Assembly (NCBI RefSeq): GCF_002914525.1
Contig: NZ_LODW01000056.1
Coordinates: 1-64,000, forward strand
DNA length: 64,000 bases
From: Rhizobium hidalgonense
GTDB lineage: Bacteria > Pseudomonadota > Alphaproteobacteria > Rhizobiales > Rhizobiaceae
Direction of reading: 5' to 3'
Numbering within the stretch: the first letter of the stretch is position 1; each line of letters opens with the position of its first letter. This document shows positions 33,706 to 42,100 of this stretch, in pieces. The position numbers and the translations under genes were made by a program. The notes under the pieces were generated by a model that was not told the origin of the DNA, searched no databases, and saw only the letters and a list, made by a program, of their open reading frames with translations.

Positions 33706-34005
33706 TCACTTCCCGACGATGGTGTTGACCAGCTCGGTGGCGCCAAAAATTCCGCCGATACCGATGATCCAGAAGCCGGCGCGCCTGAGGTCCATGTATC
33801 CAAACATCCACGCAATGCAGATGATGATGACGGCGATGACCGCCAGTAGCCGGGCGATATTGCCGGTCAGCATATCAACGATGTTCTGCAGAACGGTTTC
33901 GATACCGGCAGCCTGGGCGAAGGCCGGCTCGACCACGCAGGCGATGATTGCGGCTGCCATGAGGGTGGATGCGCCAAGGCGGCGAAGACGGTCTTTGGAG
34001 ATCAT
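33706..34005 (-). CDS. virB2: VirB2 pilin
   Basis: This 99-aa prepilin has a long signal peptide (TLMAAAIIACVVEPAFAQAA) cleaved at about residue 30. The mature pilin has two hydrophobic helices (IARLLAVIAVIIICIAWMFG and AGFWIIGIGGIFGATELVNT). The size and layout match VirB2, the pilus subunit. It overlaps virB1 by four bases (ATGA). Confidence 0.93.
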   Translation of the reverse strand: MISKDRLRRLGASTLMAAAIIACVVEPAFAQAAGIETVLQNIVDMLTGNIARLLAVIAVIIICIAWMFGYMDLRRAGFWIIGIGGIFGATELVNTIVGK

Positions 34006-34670
34006 CGACTTTGCTCCGATCGATCAGGCTGGAAAACGAGAACCGAGGATCGCCGTCGGGAGCTGAAAACGTCCCAGGATGCGGCGTCTGCGATTTGGGC
34101 GGCGTGGGAGGGTGGTTTCGAAGGCACTTGCACCGGATCGTCTTGCAACTCGCCCGCCCCGGCCTGGCCATCGGGCTCGCCAATGGTGAGCGACGCAAGC
34201 ATCGGCGATAGCCGTTTTATTTCCTGGCGCACCTGCTCGTCATATTTGACCACCGCGCCAACGGAGGGGTCATCGCGTCCGTAGTAGGATCGAAGCATCA
34301 CACGCTCCGCCCGAACCCGATCGTCCCCCGCGCGCAAAGCCTGACGGAAGTATCCGTCGAGGAGCGTTGCCGTCGCCTTGAGGTTCAGGCAGGCGTCGAA
34401 AGCATCGGCAACGGACAGTTTCAGCTTCCGGAGCGCCTCGGTCCCGAGGCTGCCGAGGCCGATCTGAACATCCTGGTGATCGGCGATCAACGATGTGGCA
34501 ACCTCGATCGCCTCGGCCTTCGATGCCGGTTGGGCGGGAAGCGGCTGGCCGCTGTTGATGCGAATGAAGAGAGGCTGAAAGCGGCTCTCGAGGCTGACGA
34601 CGCCCGCAAGCGTTTCGACCTCCACCATCGGCGCACAGACCTGCGCGATATTGACGAAAGCAGCGGCCAT
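34002..34670 (-). CDS. virB1: VirB1 lytic transglycosylase
   Basis: This 222-aa protein has the transglycosylase (SLT) fold: VVSLESRFQPLFIRINSGQP with catalytic Glu in LES, then IGLGSLGTEALRKLKLSVAD and DAFDACLNLKATATLLDGYF. It cuts peptidoglycan locally for channel assembly. No clear signal peptide is seen, which is common in this family. The ATG at 34670 is chosen for domain match. The C-terminal 60 residues are a variable tail. Confidence 0.9.
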   Translation of the reverse strand: MAAAFVNIAQVCAPMVEVETLAGVVSLESRFQPLFIRINSGQPLPAQPASKAEAIEVATSLIADHQDVQIGLGSLGTEALRKLKLSVADAFDACLNLKATATLLDGYFRQALRAGDDRVRAERVMLRSYYGRDDPSVGAVVKYDEQVRQEIKRLSPMLASLTIGEPDGQAGAGELQDDPVQVPSKPPSHAAQIADAASWDVFSSRRRSSVLVFQPDRSEQSR

Positions 34671-34672
34671 GG

Positions 34673-35209
34673 TCAGTACCAGACCCTCTGCGTGGCCGCG
34701 CCATCGATGGTGACGTCGACATAATGCGGTTGCGATCGCACATTCGGGCGGGCGATCGGATAGCCCATGCATTGGCGGCGCCCATCCTGGCGCTGCCAAT
34801 GCGGTGACAGGACCGAATCGTTGCGGGTGCCAAAGTCGCCGTCATTCGAGCAAAGGGCATCGCTCACCGGCTGCGGCGATGTCGACACGCAGGTCGCTTG
34901 CCGCCCGCGGACGCCGTCCTCGCCCGCCAGCCTGTATCCGGCTTTGCAATAATAGGGTTCAAAGCCAGGCCGTGAGCTGTGAAAACCGACACCGCTGCAG
35001 GTCGGGAACGAATGCCCCTTGGCAAGCTCCCGCCAAAGCTTCTGGATCGGCGGCCCGCATTCGCCATATTGGGTCGGCCCGCCCGGATTGGAAAGGCATA
35101 GAATAACCTGGCAACCCCAATCTTCTGCCCGCGCTTTACTGCCGGAAATAAGATAGGGTGGCGTCATGCAGCAGATCGAAAGCAGTGAATTCAGCAGAAG
35201 GCTTTTCAT
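34673..35209 (-). CDS. Secreted Cys-rich protein at head of virB operon
   Basis: This 178-aa protein has a signal peptide (SLLLNSLLSICCMTPPYLIS) and at least ten cysteines in the mature part (for example DWGCQVILCLSNPGGPTQYG, then SFPTCSGVGFH, KAGYR, CVSTS, CMGYP). It is the first gene of the virB transcript and its stop is three bases from virB1. It is likely periplasmic and disulfide-linked. I recognise it as a type of protein found beside virB1 in rhizobial operons, but no function is established. Confidence 0.75.
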   Translation of the reverse strand: MKSLLLNSLLSICCMTPPYLISGSKARAEDWGCQVILCLSNPGGPTQYGECGPPIQKLWRELAKGHSFPTCSGVGFHSSRPGFEPYYCKAGYRLAGEDGVRGRQATCVSTSPQPVSDALCSNDGDFGTRNDSVLSPHWQRQDGRRQCMGYPIARPNVRSQPHYVDVTIDGAATQRVWY

Positions 35210-35277
35210 GGACAGGCCCCTTCGACACGACGATGCTCCATCGCATTCGGGAAGGCTTGCACAGCCGCCTGCCCGCG

Positions 35278-35306
35278 TTCATACTGACTTATATAACATA
35301 GTTAAA
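35278..35306 (-). promoter_or_regulatory. Putative virB operon promoter, overlapping rctA promoter
   Basis: On the minus strand TTTAAC (35306-35301) and TATGAA (35283-35278) are 17 bases apart, and the -35 region lies in TTTAACTAT, as at the traC promoter. On the plus strand TATAAC at 35292-35297 is a -10 for the divergent rctA-like gene, so one protein bound here could control both directions. Confidence 0.6.
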
Positions 35307-35310
35307 TGAC

Positions 35311-35664
35311 ATGACAAGCGCGCTAAAAAAGCAAATGCACAACCTTGCCTTCTCGGGACTCATCCTCCACGAGATCCTCGATCATCCGCTGGAGGACGAA
35401 ACCCCTCAGGCGCGGCTGAAGCAGGTCGGCATGATGACGATCCTCTACACGATGAGCCAGGCTCATCAAAAGCTAACCCTTTCCAATATCATCGAAATCA
35501 CAGAACTGACGCGAAGCGGAGTGAAGGAGACCGTCGACCTTCTCGTAAAGCGCGGAATGCTGACCGAAACCATGGTGAAGAATTCCATGGGCCGAGGAAC
35601 GGCACGGCAATTTGAGATCTCAGAGGATCTCCTGAACAAGCTGAGCTCCTTCCGCGCCAGCTAG
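35311..35664 (+). CDS. rctA: RctA-like winged-helix regulator of conjugation
   Basis: This 117-aa MarR-like protein has the winged helix at about residues 35-110: MMTILYTMSQAHQKLTLSNI, the recognition helix ITELTRSGVKETVDLLVKRG and the wing MLTETMVKNSMGRGTARQFE. In Rhizobium etli the RctA repressor, encoded divergently beside virB, keeps tra and virB genes off; size, fold and location fit. The ATG at 35311 has no ribosome site, and a -10 (TATAAC) ends 13 bases before it, so the mRNA may be almost leaderless. The name is inferred from context and fold. Confidence 0.75.
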   Translation: MTSALKKQMHNLAFSGLILHEILDHPLEDETPQARLKQVGMMTILYTMSQAHQKLTLSNIIEITELTRSGVKETVDLLVKRGMLTETMVKNSMGRGTARQFEISEDLLNKLSSFRAS

Positions 35665-35760
35665 GATGGCGGATTAAACTGACTGGTTTCCGATTTTCAA
35701 TGAGGCGTCACGGCGAATCACGTACCGGTCTGGATCGTACAGCTGCCGGTAAGAATCAGG

Positions 35761-35950
35761 GGCCGTGGGGCAACCCGCCGGATAGGCGGGTTCCAAAGAG
35801 ACAATGGAGAGTATCGGAGAAATCAGCATAGCGCCGCCGAAGGCGGGATTTCGGGAATCTCGCCACGCTAAGGGCGGGACAAGGGCAGCCGCAGGAGCCT
35901 CAGCATGGCGGCCGGCAGGGAGGCGGGACCGACTGCCCCCGCCCGTGCGT
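35761..35950. ncRNA. Candidate structured RNA or hairpin-rich element
   Basis: The stretch contains AACCCGCC/GGCGGGTT (35772-35792, 8 bp, 5-base loop), GGCGGGATT/AATCTCGCC (35842-35864, 9 bp with one G-T pair) and GGCGGG/CCCGCC (35922-35943), plus several GC-rich half-palindromes. The region 35665-36091 between rctA and DUF932 has no supported gene. A structured RNA or a compact repeat element is possible; strand is not determined. No family is recognised. Confidence 0.4.
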
Positions 35951-36091
35951 TCCTTCCTCCGAAAAAAGCGTCTCGCAGGCCCTGGTGGACGTCACTCCGG
36001 AGCCTGCTGATGGATGATGGAATGTTTTAGAATGATAATGCCGTCAACCGGGTTCGGACCAATCGAGGGCATCGCGTGGTGACGGGCGCGA

Positions 36092-37282
36092 TCAGGCCGC
36101 GCTTTCGAGAAGCTTCCTGGCCTTGCCTTCCAGTTCGAGACGCGTGTCCTGATGGCTCTTGTTACGTGCCAACGCGGTGATCCCCTGAACGAAATCGAAA
36201 ATCGATTCCGGTGGACGGCCTTCTTCGGAGAGAACCGTCTCGATGATCTTGCCGGTTTCGCTTTTCGAGAAACCGCGCCGGCGCAGGAAGGTTTGCCGAT
36301 CCTCATCGTCGCGGGCGACGATCCGCTCGCGGGCGGCCCGAATGCCGGCGACGAAAGCTGCCGGTGAGGAATTGGCAAAGCTCGTCAGCGCCGGCGCTGC
36401 TTCATGGGCAAAGCGCTCGGCGGCGAATTTGCTGTGCCGGATGCTGATCTCCTGGAAATTTTCCGATCCCCAGATGTTCCGGTTGGCGCACACGGCGCGC
36501 AGATAGAAGGAGGCGATGCCGAGCGTCTTCGACCCGACCTCCGAATTCCAGGCATAGAAGCCGCGGAAGAAGAGGTCAGGTTCGCCGTTCGGCAGGCGCC
36601 CCGCCTCGATAGGATGGGTATCGTCGACCAAAAACAGGAAGACATCGCGGTCGGAGGCGTAGAGCGTGGTCGTATCCTTGGAGACATCCACGAATGGATT
36701 ATGCGTCATGCTTGCCCAGTCGAGAAGACCCGGCACTTTCCAGATCGTGTCACCGGTTCCGTTGCCGGCAATTTTCATCACGGCAGAAACGAGCTCATGA
36801 TCCCAGATCCTGCCATATTCTGGGCCGGTCACCGCCCGCAGCTCGACGCGGCCGTCCTCCATCTCCAGTGTTTTGACGAGTTCGGCCCGATGGTTGAGCA
36901 GGCCGTGCTGCAGATTGATCGCGGCAAGTGGCGCCGGAAGCTGGCGCATATAGGTGGAGGGCGCTCCGACCAGGCTGCAAAGCTGGCCGTAGCTCCAATG
37001 CGTCGGCGCAATCGGCTCCCGGTTACCGGGTACGATCAGTTCGAGCTTTTCGGCATTGTCGCGACTGGCCTCGAGGCGGATCGACGAACTTTCCACGGTG
37101 CGGGCGTGAGCACGCTCAGCACGTGATTTGACGGCACCGTAGAGTTCCCCGAGGGAAAGATAGCGCTCGTCATCAGGCCGAGAGAACCATTCGGACGAGA
37201 CGCGGCCATTGCGCTGCCCCCGCGAGATGTCGACCTTGAAGCCGGAGGATACTGGTCCCGAGGTGGAGGTGGTGGTGTCCAT
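36092..37282 (-). CDS. DUF932 family plasmid protein
   Basis: This 396-aa protein has the DUF932 layout: YLSLGELYGAVKSRAERAHA near the N-terminus, SYGQLCSLVGAPSTYMRQLP, then RDVFLFLVDDTHPIEAGRLP and FFRGFYAWNSEVGSKTLGIA, then CANRNIWGSENFQEISIRHS. DUF932 proteins are common on plasmids and phages; some are linked with DNA modification or anti-restriction, but none has a firm biochemical role known to me. It lies downstream of the ParB-like gene with a 118-base gap, probably in one operon. Confidence 0.88.
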   Translation of the reverse strand: MDTTTSTSGPVSSGFKVDISRGQRNGRVSSEWFSRPDDERYLSLGELYGAVKSRAERAHARTVESSSIRLEASRDNAEKLELIVPGNREPIAPTHWSYGQLCSLVGAPSTYMRQLPAPLAAINLQHGLLNHRAELVKTLEMEDGRVELRAVTGPEYGRIWDHELVSAVMKIAGNGTGDTIWKVPGLLDWASMTHNPFVDVSKDTTTLYASDRDVFLFLVDDTHPIEAGRLPNGEPDLFFRGFYAWNSEVGSKTLGIASFYLRAVCANRNIWGSENFQEISIRHSKFAAERFAHEAAPALTSFANSSPAAFVAGIRAARERIVARDDEDRQTFLRRRGFSKSETGKIIETVLSEEGRPPESIFDFVQGITALARNKSHQDTRLELEGKARKLLESAA

Positions 37283-37400
37283 GACATTTTGCTCCTTGAA
37301 ACGAAAGCGGTCCGGTCTCCTGTCGGAGCCGGACCGTGCGAGTGGATCGGAAGTTGAAGGCCCGGCGCACCGGCCGGACCTTGACTTGTCGTGTTAAAGC

Positions 37401-39560
37401 CTACTCGGCAGCGTCTAGATGTTTCTGCTCCACCTGGAAGTCGGCCTTCAGCTCCGTCGCCCTTTCGTTGATATTCACGTTGCCACCGAGGACCGCTGGA
37501 AGATCTGAAGCCTCGGCTTCGAGGAGAGCATCGTCGCCGGTGTTGTCGGCGACGTCACCGGCTGCTGTCCCGGGGCTATCTGCCGATGCCTCTTCAATCG
37601 CCATCCTCAGCGGCTCGGGGAGCCAGCCGCTGCCGTCGAGCAGGCGCTCTGCCTCACGCGCCATATCGGCCTTCTTCAGATGATCGATCAGATGAGCCGA
37701 CTGCTCGCCCCTCGCCTCCCGCACGGCCTGCAGGATATGCGCCTTGGTCACCCTGCCGAGATAGGCATCGACCGTCGGCGTCCAGCCGGCATCGACCATG
37801 TCGAAGCCGATCGAACGAGCGAGCTTATCGGCATGAGCGATGGCGCGGGTGCGCTTGTTCCATGGTTCGATCACCGCGTTGAGCGAAAGGGATGCGCAGT
37901 GGGCAAACAATGCCAGCCGGCTGACCTCATCGAGCCCGATCAGGAAGTCCCAGAGATCGTCGGGCGCCTTCGGAAGGTCTTGGCCCCAGGCCTCCTGCCG
38001 CTGATCGATCTCCTTGGCCCAGACGGTGTCGGCAAGCCCTACGGTCTGGCCGAACCCCGCACTTTGCAGCGTCAGTTCCAGGCACGTGTCCGACCCATAG
38101 AGGTAGAAGGTTTTCAGGACAAAGGCGTGCAGCACGGCAATGAAGGCGATGATCGGATCGTTGGCGAGCGCATTGCGCAGGGCCACCGTGCGGGTCGCCG
38201 TCAGATCGACAACCAGGCGGTCGGACAATGGCCGGATGACGTCGTCTTCCTCCTCTGACTGATCATTCACAACACGGCCACCGATCGATACCCCGCCGGT
38301 CGACGACGATCCGATCACCTCGTGACCGACCTCGCTCCCGGAGATCACGGCATCGGTCTCCACCGTTCCGGGCTGCGGTTCGTCCTCCGGTCGGACAAAG
38401 CCACGCTCGATCCGCAGTTCGCCGCCGGCGTCGAGCGAAATGAACACGCCGCCACGGGCGACATCCTCTGGATCGAAGATATATGGCCGGTCGTTGAACC
38501 GATCGAGTTCGGCGCCGAGTTCCTCCAGCCGATGCTCGGTTTCCTCGGAATGCTCCTCGGCCGCGGCATAGGCTGCATCGAGCTCGTCATATTCGGACTT
38601 CAGATCGCCGTGTCGATCAATCTCTTCATCGGTCATGTCGACCTGACGGCCATAGAAACGACGGAGCCCCGATATATGACCGTAAGGAAAGTCGAAAGCG
38701 GCTTCGACCCACTTCCAGCCTTCCGCCGCCTTGAGCGCCTCGGCGTCTGCCGCCAATTTCTCGAGCGCCAATTTCTCGACCAGTGCCGGATCCTGGAGCC
38801 AACCGCCGTTGTCCTGCTCGAACAGGTCGCGCATGACGACGCCGCCGGCGACTTCATAGGCATCGACACCAACATAGACGGCCCGGCGGTCGCCCGCGCG
38901 GATCGTCGTTTCGGTCAGAAGCCTGCGGATATAATAGGGTTCGCGAAGCTGCTGACGCGAGACCGTGTCCCAGACCTGCTCCTGCCGGATATGGTCGTTG
39001 GTGAGGGAAAAGGCCATGATCTGTTCAAGCTTCATGTCTTCATTGGCGTAGAGCTCGAGCAGCCGCGGCGAGACCGAAGCCAACCGCAGACGTTGCCGGA
39101 CTGTCGCTGCCGAGACAAAGAAGCGGGCTGCGATTTCCTCTTCGCCGATCCCCTGCTCACGCAAGGTCTGGAACGCGCGGTATTGATCAAGGGGGTGAAG
39201 ATCGGCACGGTGGATATTTTCAGCAAGCGAATCCTCGGTTTCAGACGTTTCGCCGATACTGACGATGCATGGAATGCCGGCGGTCTTTGCGAGCCGTTTG
39301 CGTGAGACAAGCAGTTCAAGCGCACGGTAGCGCCGGCCGCCGGCCGGGATGCGAAAAAAGCCGGTCCCCTTGCCTTCGCCGTCGACCTCAGCCCGAACAT
39401 TCAGGCTCGTCAGCAGTCCGCGGCGCGCTATGTCGTCTGCGAGATCTTCGATCGAGACGCCGGCCTTGGTCCGACGCACATTTTGCTCGCTCAAAACAAG
39501 TTTATTAAAAGGGATGTCGCGTCCAACACTGAGCGTGATTTTCTCTATGGCTTGTGCCAT
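37401..39560 (-). CDS. Large ParB-like nuclease-domain protein
   Basis: This 719-aa protein has an N-terminal ParB/Srx domain (FRIPAGGRRYRALELLVSRK with the GGRRYRA box, then SLAENIHRADLHPLDQYRAF). A KorB/ParB-type helix-turn-helix follows (EEIAARFFVSAATVRQRLRL). A long C-terminal part of about 500 residues follows, rich in acidic coiled segments and a C-terminal domain. The usual ParB is 290-350 aa. Such long ParB-like proteins occur on rhizobial plasmids besides RepB, and may bind DNA for regulation or protection rather than partition. No parA lies next to it. Paired with DUF932. Confidence 0.9.
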   Translation of the reverse strand: MAQAIEKITLSVGRDIPFNKLVLSEQNVRRTKAGVSIEDLADDIARRGLLTSLNVRAEVDGEGKGTGFFRIPAGGRRYRALELLVSRKRLAKTAGIPCIVSIGETSETEDSLAENIHRADLHPLDQYRAFQTLREQGIGEEEIAARFFVSAATVRQRLRLASVSPRLLELYANEDMKLEQIMAFSLTNDHIRQEQVWDTVSRQQLREPYYIRRLLTETTIRAGDRRAVYVGVDAYEVAGGVVMRDLFEQDNGGWLQDPALVEKLALEKLAADAEALKAAEGWKWVEAAFDFPYGHISGLRRFYGRQVDMTDEEIDRHGDLKSEYDELDAAYAAAEEHSEETEHRLEELGAELDRFNDRPYIFDPEDVARGGVFISLDAGGELRIERGFVRPEDEPQPGTVETDAVISGSEVGHEVIGSSSTGGVSIGGRVVNDQSEEEDDVIRPLSDRLVVDLTATRTVALRNALANDPIIAFIAVLHAFVLKTFYLYGSDTCLELTLQSAGFGQTVGLADTVWAKEIDQRQEAWGQDLPKAPDDLWDFLIGLDEVSRLALFAHCASLSLNAVIEPWNKRTRAIAHADKLARSIGFDMVDAGWTPTVDAYLGRVTKAHILQAVREARGEQSAHLIDHLKKADMAREAERLLDGSGWLPEPLRMAIEEASADSPGTAAGDVADNTGDDALLEAEASDLPAVLGGNVNINERATELKADFQVEQKHLDAAE

Positions 39561-39907
39561 GTCGTTTCTCCGTGACGCGCCGGCCGGAGCTCTCTCCAGC
39601 CTCCAAACCCGTCGGAAAATTTCCTTCCCTCCTCTCCCTCTACCGCATTCTCAGCTTCCAGATAGGCGACGATCAGCCACAACCCCAGTTCGCCGACAAT
39701 CCCAGGCAGCGCCGTCTTCGGACAATAAGGGTCAAGCCCATAAGCCTCCCACGCAGCCGGGCAGGCACCAATTCCGACATCAATGGTCAGATGGAATACT
39801 CGGCACCGATCGCGATGCCCATTATTCGACGTCTTCAGCAGTTGAAGGGATCAGAACTGGTGACCCCCTTTGAACCACTCGACAACAACGATTTATTGGC
39901 CTTAGGC
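39561..39907. other. Leader of ParB-like gene and target of the IS
   Basis: On the minus strand this region contains a polypurine run (near 39620-39645) and GGAGAGAGCTCCGGCCGG, like the leader of the Toprim gene. The IS256 element is inserted at its far end. On the plus strand a frame around 39770-39905 reads MPIIRRLQQLKGSELVTPFE and would continue across the IS insertion, but I cannot assign it to a gene. Confidence 0.4.
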
Positions 39908-41274
39908 GATGATGTCCCAGGGAGTGGTGTAGCTTCGGCGTTCGCCGTGCCTTCCGGGCAGAGCCGGGACTGGATCAGCTTGCCGCAGCAGGCAGGCTGA
40001 TGATCGGATCATCGCTCATTGTGGCGATGGTCTCAAGGGTCATGTATCGGGAGCGCTGGACGGCCCATTCGTCATTCTGTTCGAGGAGCAACGCGCCGAC
40101 GAGCCTGACGATGGCGTCCTCGTTTGGGAAGATGCCGACAACCTCGGTTCGGCGCTTGATCTCGCCGTTCAGTCGCTCGATAGGGTTGGTGCTGTGCAGC
40201 TTCGTCCAGTGCTGACGGGGAAAGGTCATGTAGGCCAGCACGTCTTCTTCGGCACTGTCCATGAGGGTGGCAAGCTTCGGTACTTTCGGCCTGATCTGAT
40301 CGGCGACATTGCGCCATTGCTGGCTGGCGGCCTCTGGTGTGTCCTGGGCAAATGCCGTGGCGATGAAGGCGGAGACCACCCGTCGACCGCTCTTTCCGGC
40401 ATGGGCGAGCGCATTGCGCATGAAGTGGACCCGGCACCGCTGCCAGGTCGCGGAGAGAACCTTCGAAACGGCGGCCTTGATGCCCTCATGCGCATCGGAG
40501 ACGACCAGCTTGACGCCGCGCAAACCCCGCCGTGTCAGCTTGCGCAGGAACTCCGTCCAGATCGGCTGGGCCTCGGAGGTGCCGATCTCCATACCCAGGA
40601 CCTCGCGCCGCCCATCGGTGTTGACGCCGACGGCGATAATGACGGCGACCGAGACGATGCGGCCACCGCGGCGGACCTTCAGATACGTGGCGTCGATCCA
40701 TAGATAGGGCCAGTCGCCCTCGATTGGTCTTTCGAGGAAGGCCTTTACCTTGTCGTCGATCTCCTCACACAGGCGGGAAACCTGGCTTTTGGAGATGCCG
40801 CTCATGCCCATCGCCTTGACCAGATCGTCGACGGAGCGGGTCGAAACGCCCTGGATATAGGCTTCCTGGATCACCGCGGTGAGCGCCTTCTCGGCCATGC
40901 GACGCGGCTCGAGAAAGCTCGGGAAATAGGTGCCGGTACGAAGCTTCGGGATACGCAGCTCCACGGTCCCGGCCCGTGTCTCCCAGTCGCGCTCGCGGTA
41001 GCCGTTGCGCTGGGCAAGCCGAAAGGCGTTCTTCTCGCCGTAGCTCGCGCCGGTCTTCGCACCGACCTCCAGCTCCATAAGCTTCTCGGCGGCAAACCCG
41101 ATCATCTCGCGAAGCAAATCGGCGTCGGCGCTCTTCTCAACAAGCGAGCGCAGGTTCATCATCTCGTCGGTCATCGGTGGTCTTTCCATCAGGTTGGTCT
41201 TCGACAAACCGACCCTACCGGAAAAACACTGATGACCACCGCTACCCTGCTACACCACTCCCCGGGACATCATC
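39908..41274 (-). mobile_element. IS256-family insertion sequence, 1367 bp, with 8-bp target duplication
   Basis: The 26-bp ends GATGATGTCCCAGGGAGTGG...(39908-39933) and its inverse (41249-41274) match at 25 of 26 positions. CCTTAGGC at 39900-39907 and at 41275-41282 is the 8-bp target duplication. One transposase gene fills the element. Intact ends and target repeats point to a fairly recent insertion. It lies between the ParB-like gene leader and the damaged ParE-like gene. Confidence 0.93.
39975..41174 (-). CDS. IS256-family (mutator-type) transposase
   Basis: This 399-aa transposase has the mutator-type DDE layout: [20 protein letters not shown] (first Asp), [20 protein letters not shown] (second Asp) and the C-terminal [20 protein letters not shown] with the Glu region. 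It also has the [11 protein letters not shown] signature. The start at 41174 ([10 protein letters not shown]) has GGAAAG six bases upstream; in-frame starts at 41189 (ATG) and 41207 (TTG) are possible. The gene is complete and probably active. Confidence 0.93.
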   Translation of the reverse strand: MTDEMMNLRSLVEKSADADLLREMIGFAAEKLMELEVGAKTGASYGEKNAFRLAQRNGYRERDWETRAGTVELRIPKLRTGTYFPSFLEPRRMAEKALTAVIQEAYIQGVSTRSVDDLVKAMGMSGISKSQVSRLCEEIDDKVKAFLERPIEGDWPYLWIDATYLKVRRGGRIVSVAVIIAVGVNTDGRREVLGMEIGTSEAQPIWTEFLRKLTRRGLRGVKLVVSDAHEGIKAAVSKVLSATWQRCRVHFMRNALAHAGKSGRRVVSAFIATAFAQDTPEAASQQWRNVADQIRPKVPKLATLMDSAEEDVLAYMTFPRQHWTKLHSTNPIERLNGEIKRRTEVVGIFPNEDAIVRLVGALLLEQNDEWAVQRSRYMTLETIATMSDDPIISLPAAAS

Positions 41275-41305
41275 CCTTAGGCTCAGGCAATCTCGCCTGC
41301 AAAAA

Positions 41306-41611
41306 TCATTCGTTCAGACGATCAGCCAAACGCTTCATGAGATCCATTCGTTCATGAAGAATGGCCACGATAAGGGCAGGCGCATCCTCTCGAAGCAGAC
41401 AAAAGACGTGGTGATGTTCGCATCGCGCCATTCGTAACGCCTGATGAAGCGCGCTCATATCCTTGAAAGGAGCTTTGCCCTCGGCAAGGTCTGCGATACC
41501 TCGCTCCAACGCCGAGACGATAGCGGCGTATCTGGGCCGCATTCCATTGATCGCGTGTGTAGCGGAGTGAAGAACGTAGGTCCGCTTCCGCCTAAAAATG
41601 TAAGCCGTCAA
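41306..41611 (-). pseudogene. ParE/RelE-type toxin with compensating frameshifts
   Basis: The open frame (101 codons from TTG 41611) has a normal C-terminal ParE half (VSALERGIADLAEGKAPFKD and LIVAILHERMDLMKRLADRL). Residues 7-31 of this frame do not fit ParE. A neighbouring frame over the same bases reads AEADLRSSLRYTRDQWNAAQ then IRRY, an excellent ParE N-terminal helical pair. One base lost near 41592 and one gained near 41522 would explain both ends. The product is full length but has a scrambled N-terminal quarter, so the toxin is probably inactive. It overlaps the antitoxin by four bases. Confidence 0.8.
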
Positions 41612-41859
41612 GCACGATCCTGAGCAATCTCCTCGCCGAGGATCTCACCTATTGTTTTGGTCGACAGTTTTTCGGCGAGCCCGTCATTGATGCGCGTGTT
41701 CATTAACGTCTTCAGCTCTTCCCAGGCTCGTTCTCCATTTGCGTCACCGGGAAAGAGGCGCTCGAGTGCATATTGCTTGATTGTCTTGCCCTGCAAAGCG
41801 GCCAGGGCCTTTAAGCTTTGATGTTGCTGGTCCGTTATGTCGATCGTCAATCGGCTCAT
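41608..41859 (-). CDS. ParD-like antitoxin
   Basis: This 83-aa protein opens with MSRLTIDITDQQHQSLKALA then ALQGKTIKQYALERLFPGD, the ribbon-helix-helix pattern of ParD-like antitoxins, and has a C-terminal toxin-binding tail (INDGLAEKLSTKTIGEILGE). Its stop overlaps the TTG start of the toxin. It is intact while the toxin frame is scrambled, which suggests the antitoxin is under selection or that the toxin decay is recent. Confidence 0.85.
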   Translation of the reverse strand: MSRLTIDITDQQHQSLKALAALQGKTIKQYALERLFPGDANGERAWEELKTLMNTRINDGLAEKLSTKTIGEILGEEIAQDRA

Positions 41860-41899
41860 CTAACACGTTCCTGAACTCTGAAAACCCACATTAACACAT

Positions 41900-42100
41900 A
41901 TGTGGGTATGCGGGTACCGCGGAATCCTCGGTCTCCCCTCGACCCTCAGCGAAGAACAGAAGCAAGGTGTGCGTGGCGAGTTGGCTACGGGGACCGGCGT
42001 TTCGGCGATCGCCAGAAAATATGCGACCAGTCGGCAAACCATTATGGGCGTGCTAGACGAAACGCAGCGACCAATTCACTCGGGCAATGGAGCGACCTGA
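41900..42100 (+). pseudogene. Remnant of serine-recombinase C-terminal HTH
   Basis: The 66-codon frame contains LPSTLSEEQKQGVRGELATG then TGVSAIARKYATSRQTIM, which is the DNA-binding tail typical of resolvase/invertase proteins. No catalytic domain is upstream: the preceding bases belong to the antitoxin gene on the other strand. It is a truncated relic, or a short free-standing HTH protein. It ends at the start codon of the AraC gene. Confidence 0.5.

Noticed and set aside
35804..36010. A 68-codon plus-strand frame in the hairpin block
   Set aside because: Its sequence is explained by the GC-rich hairpins; composition is unlike a protein.
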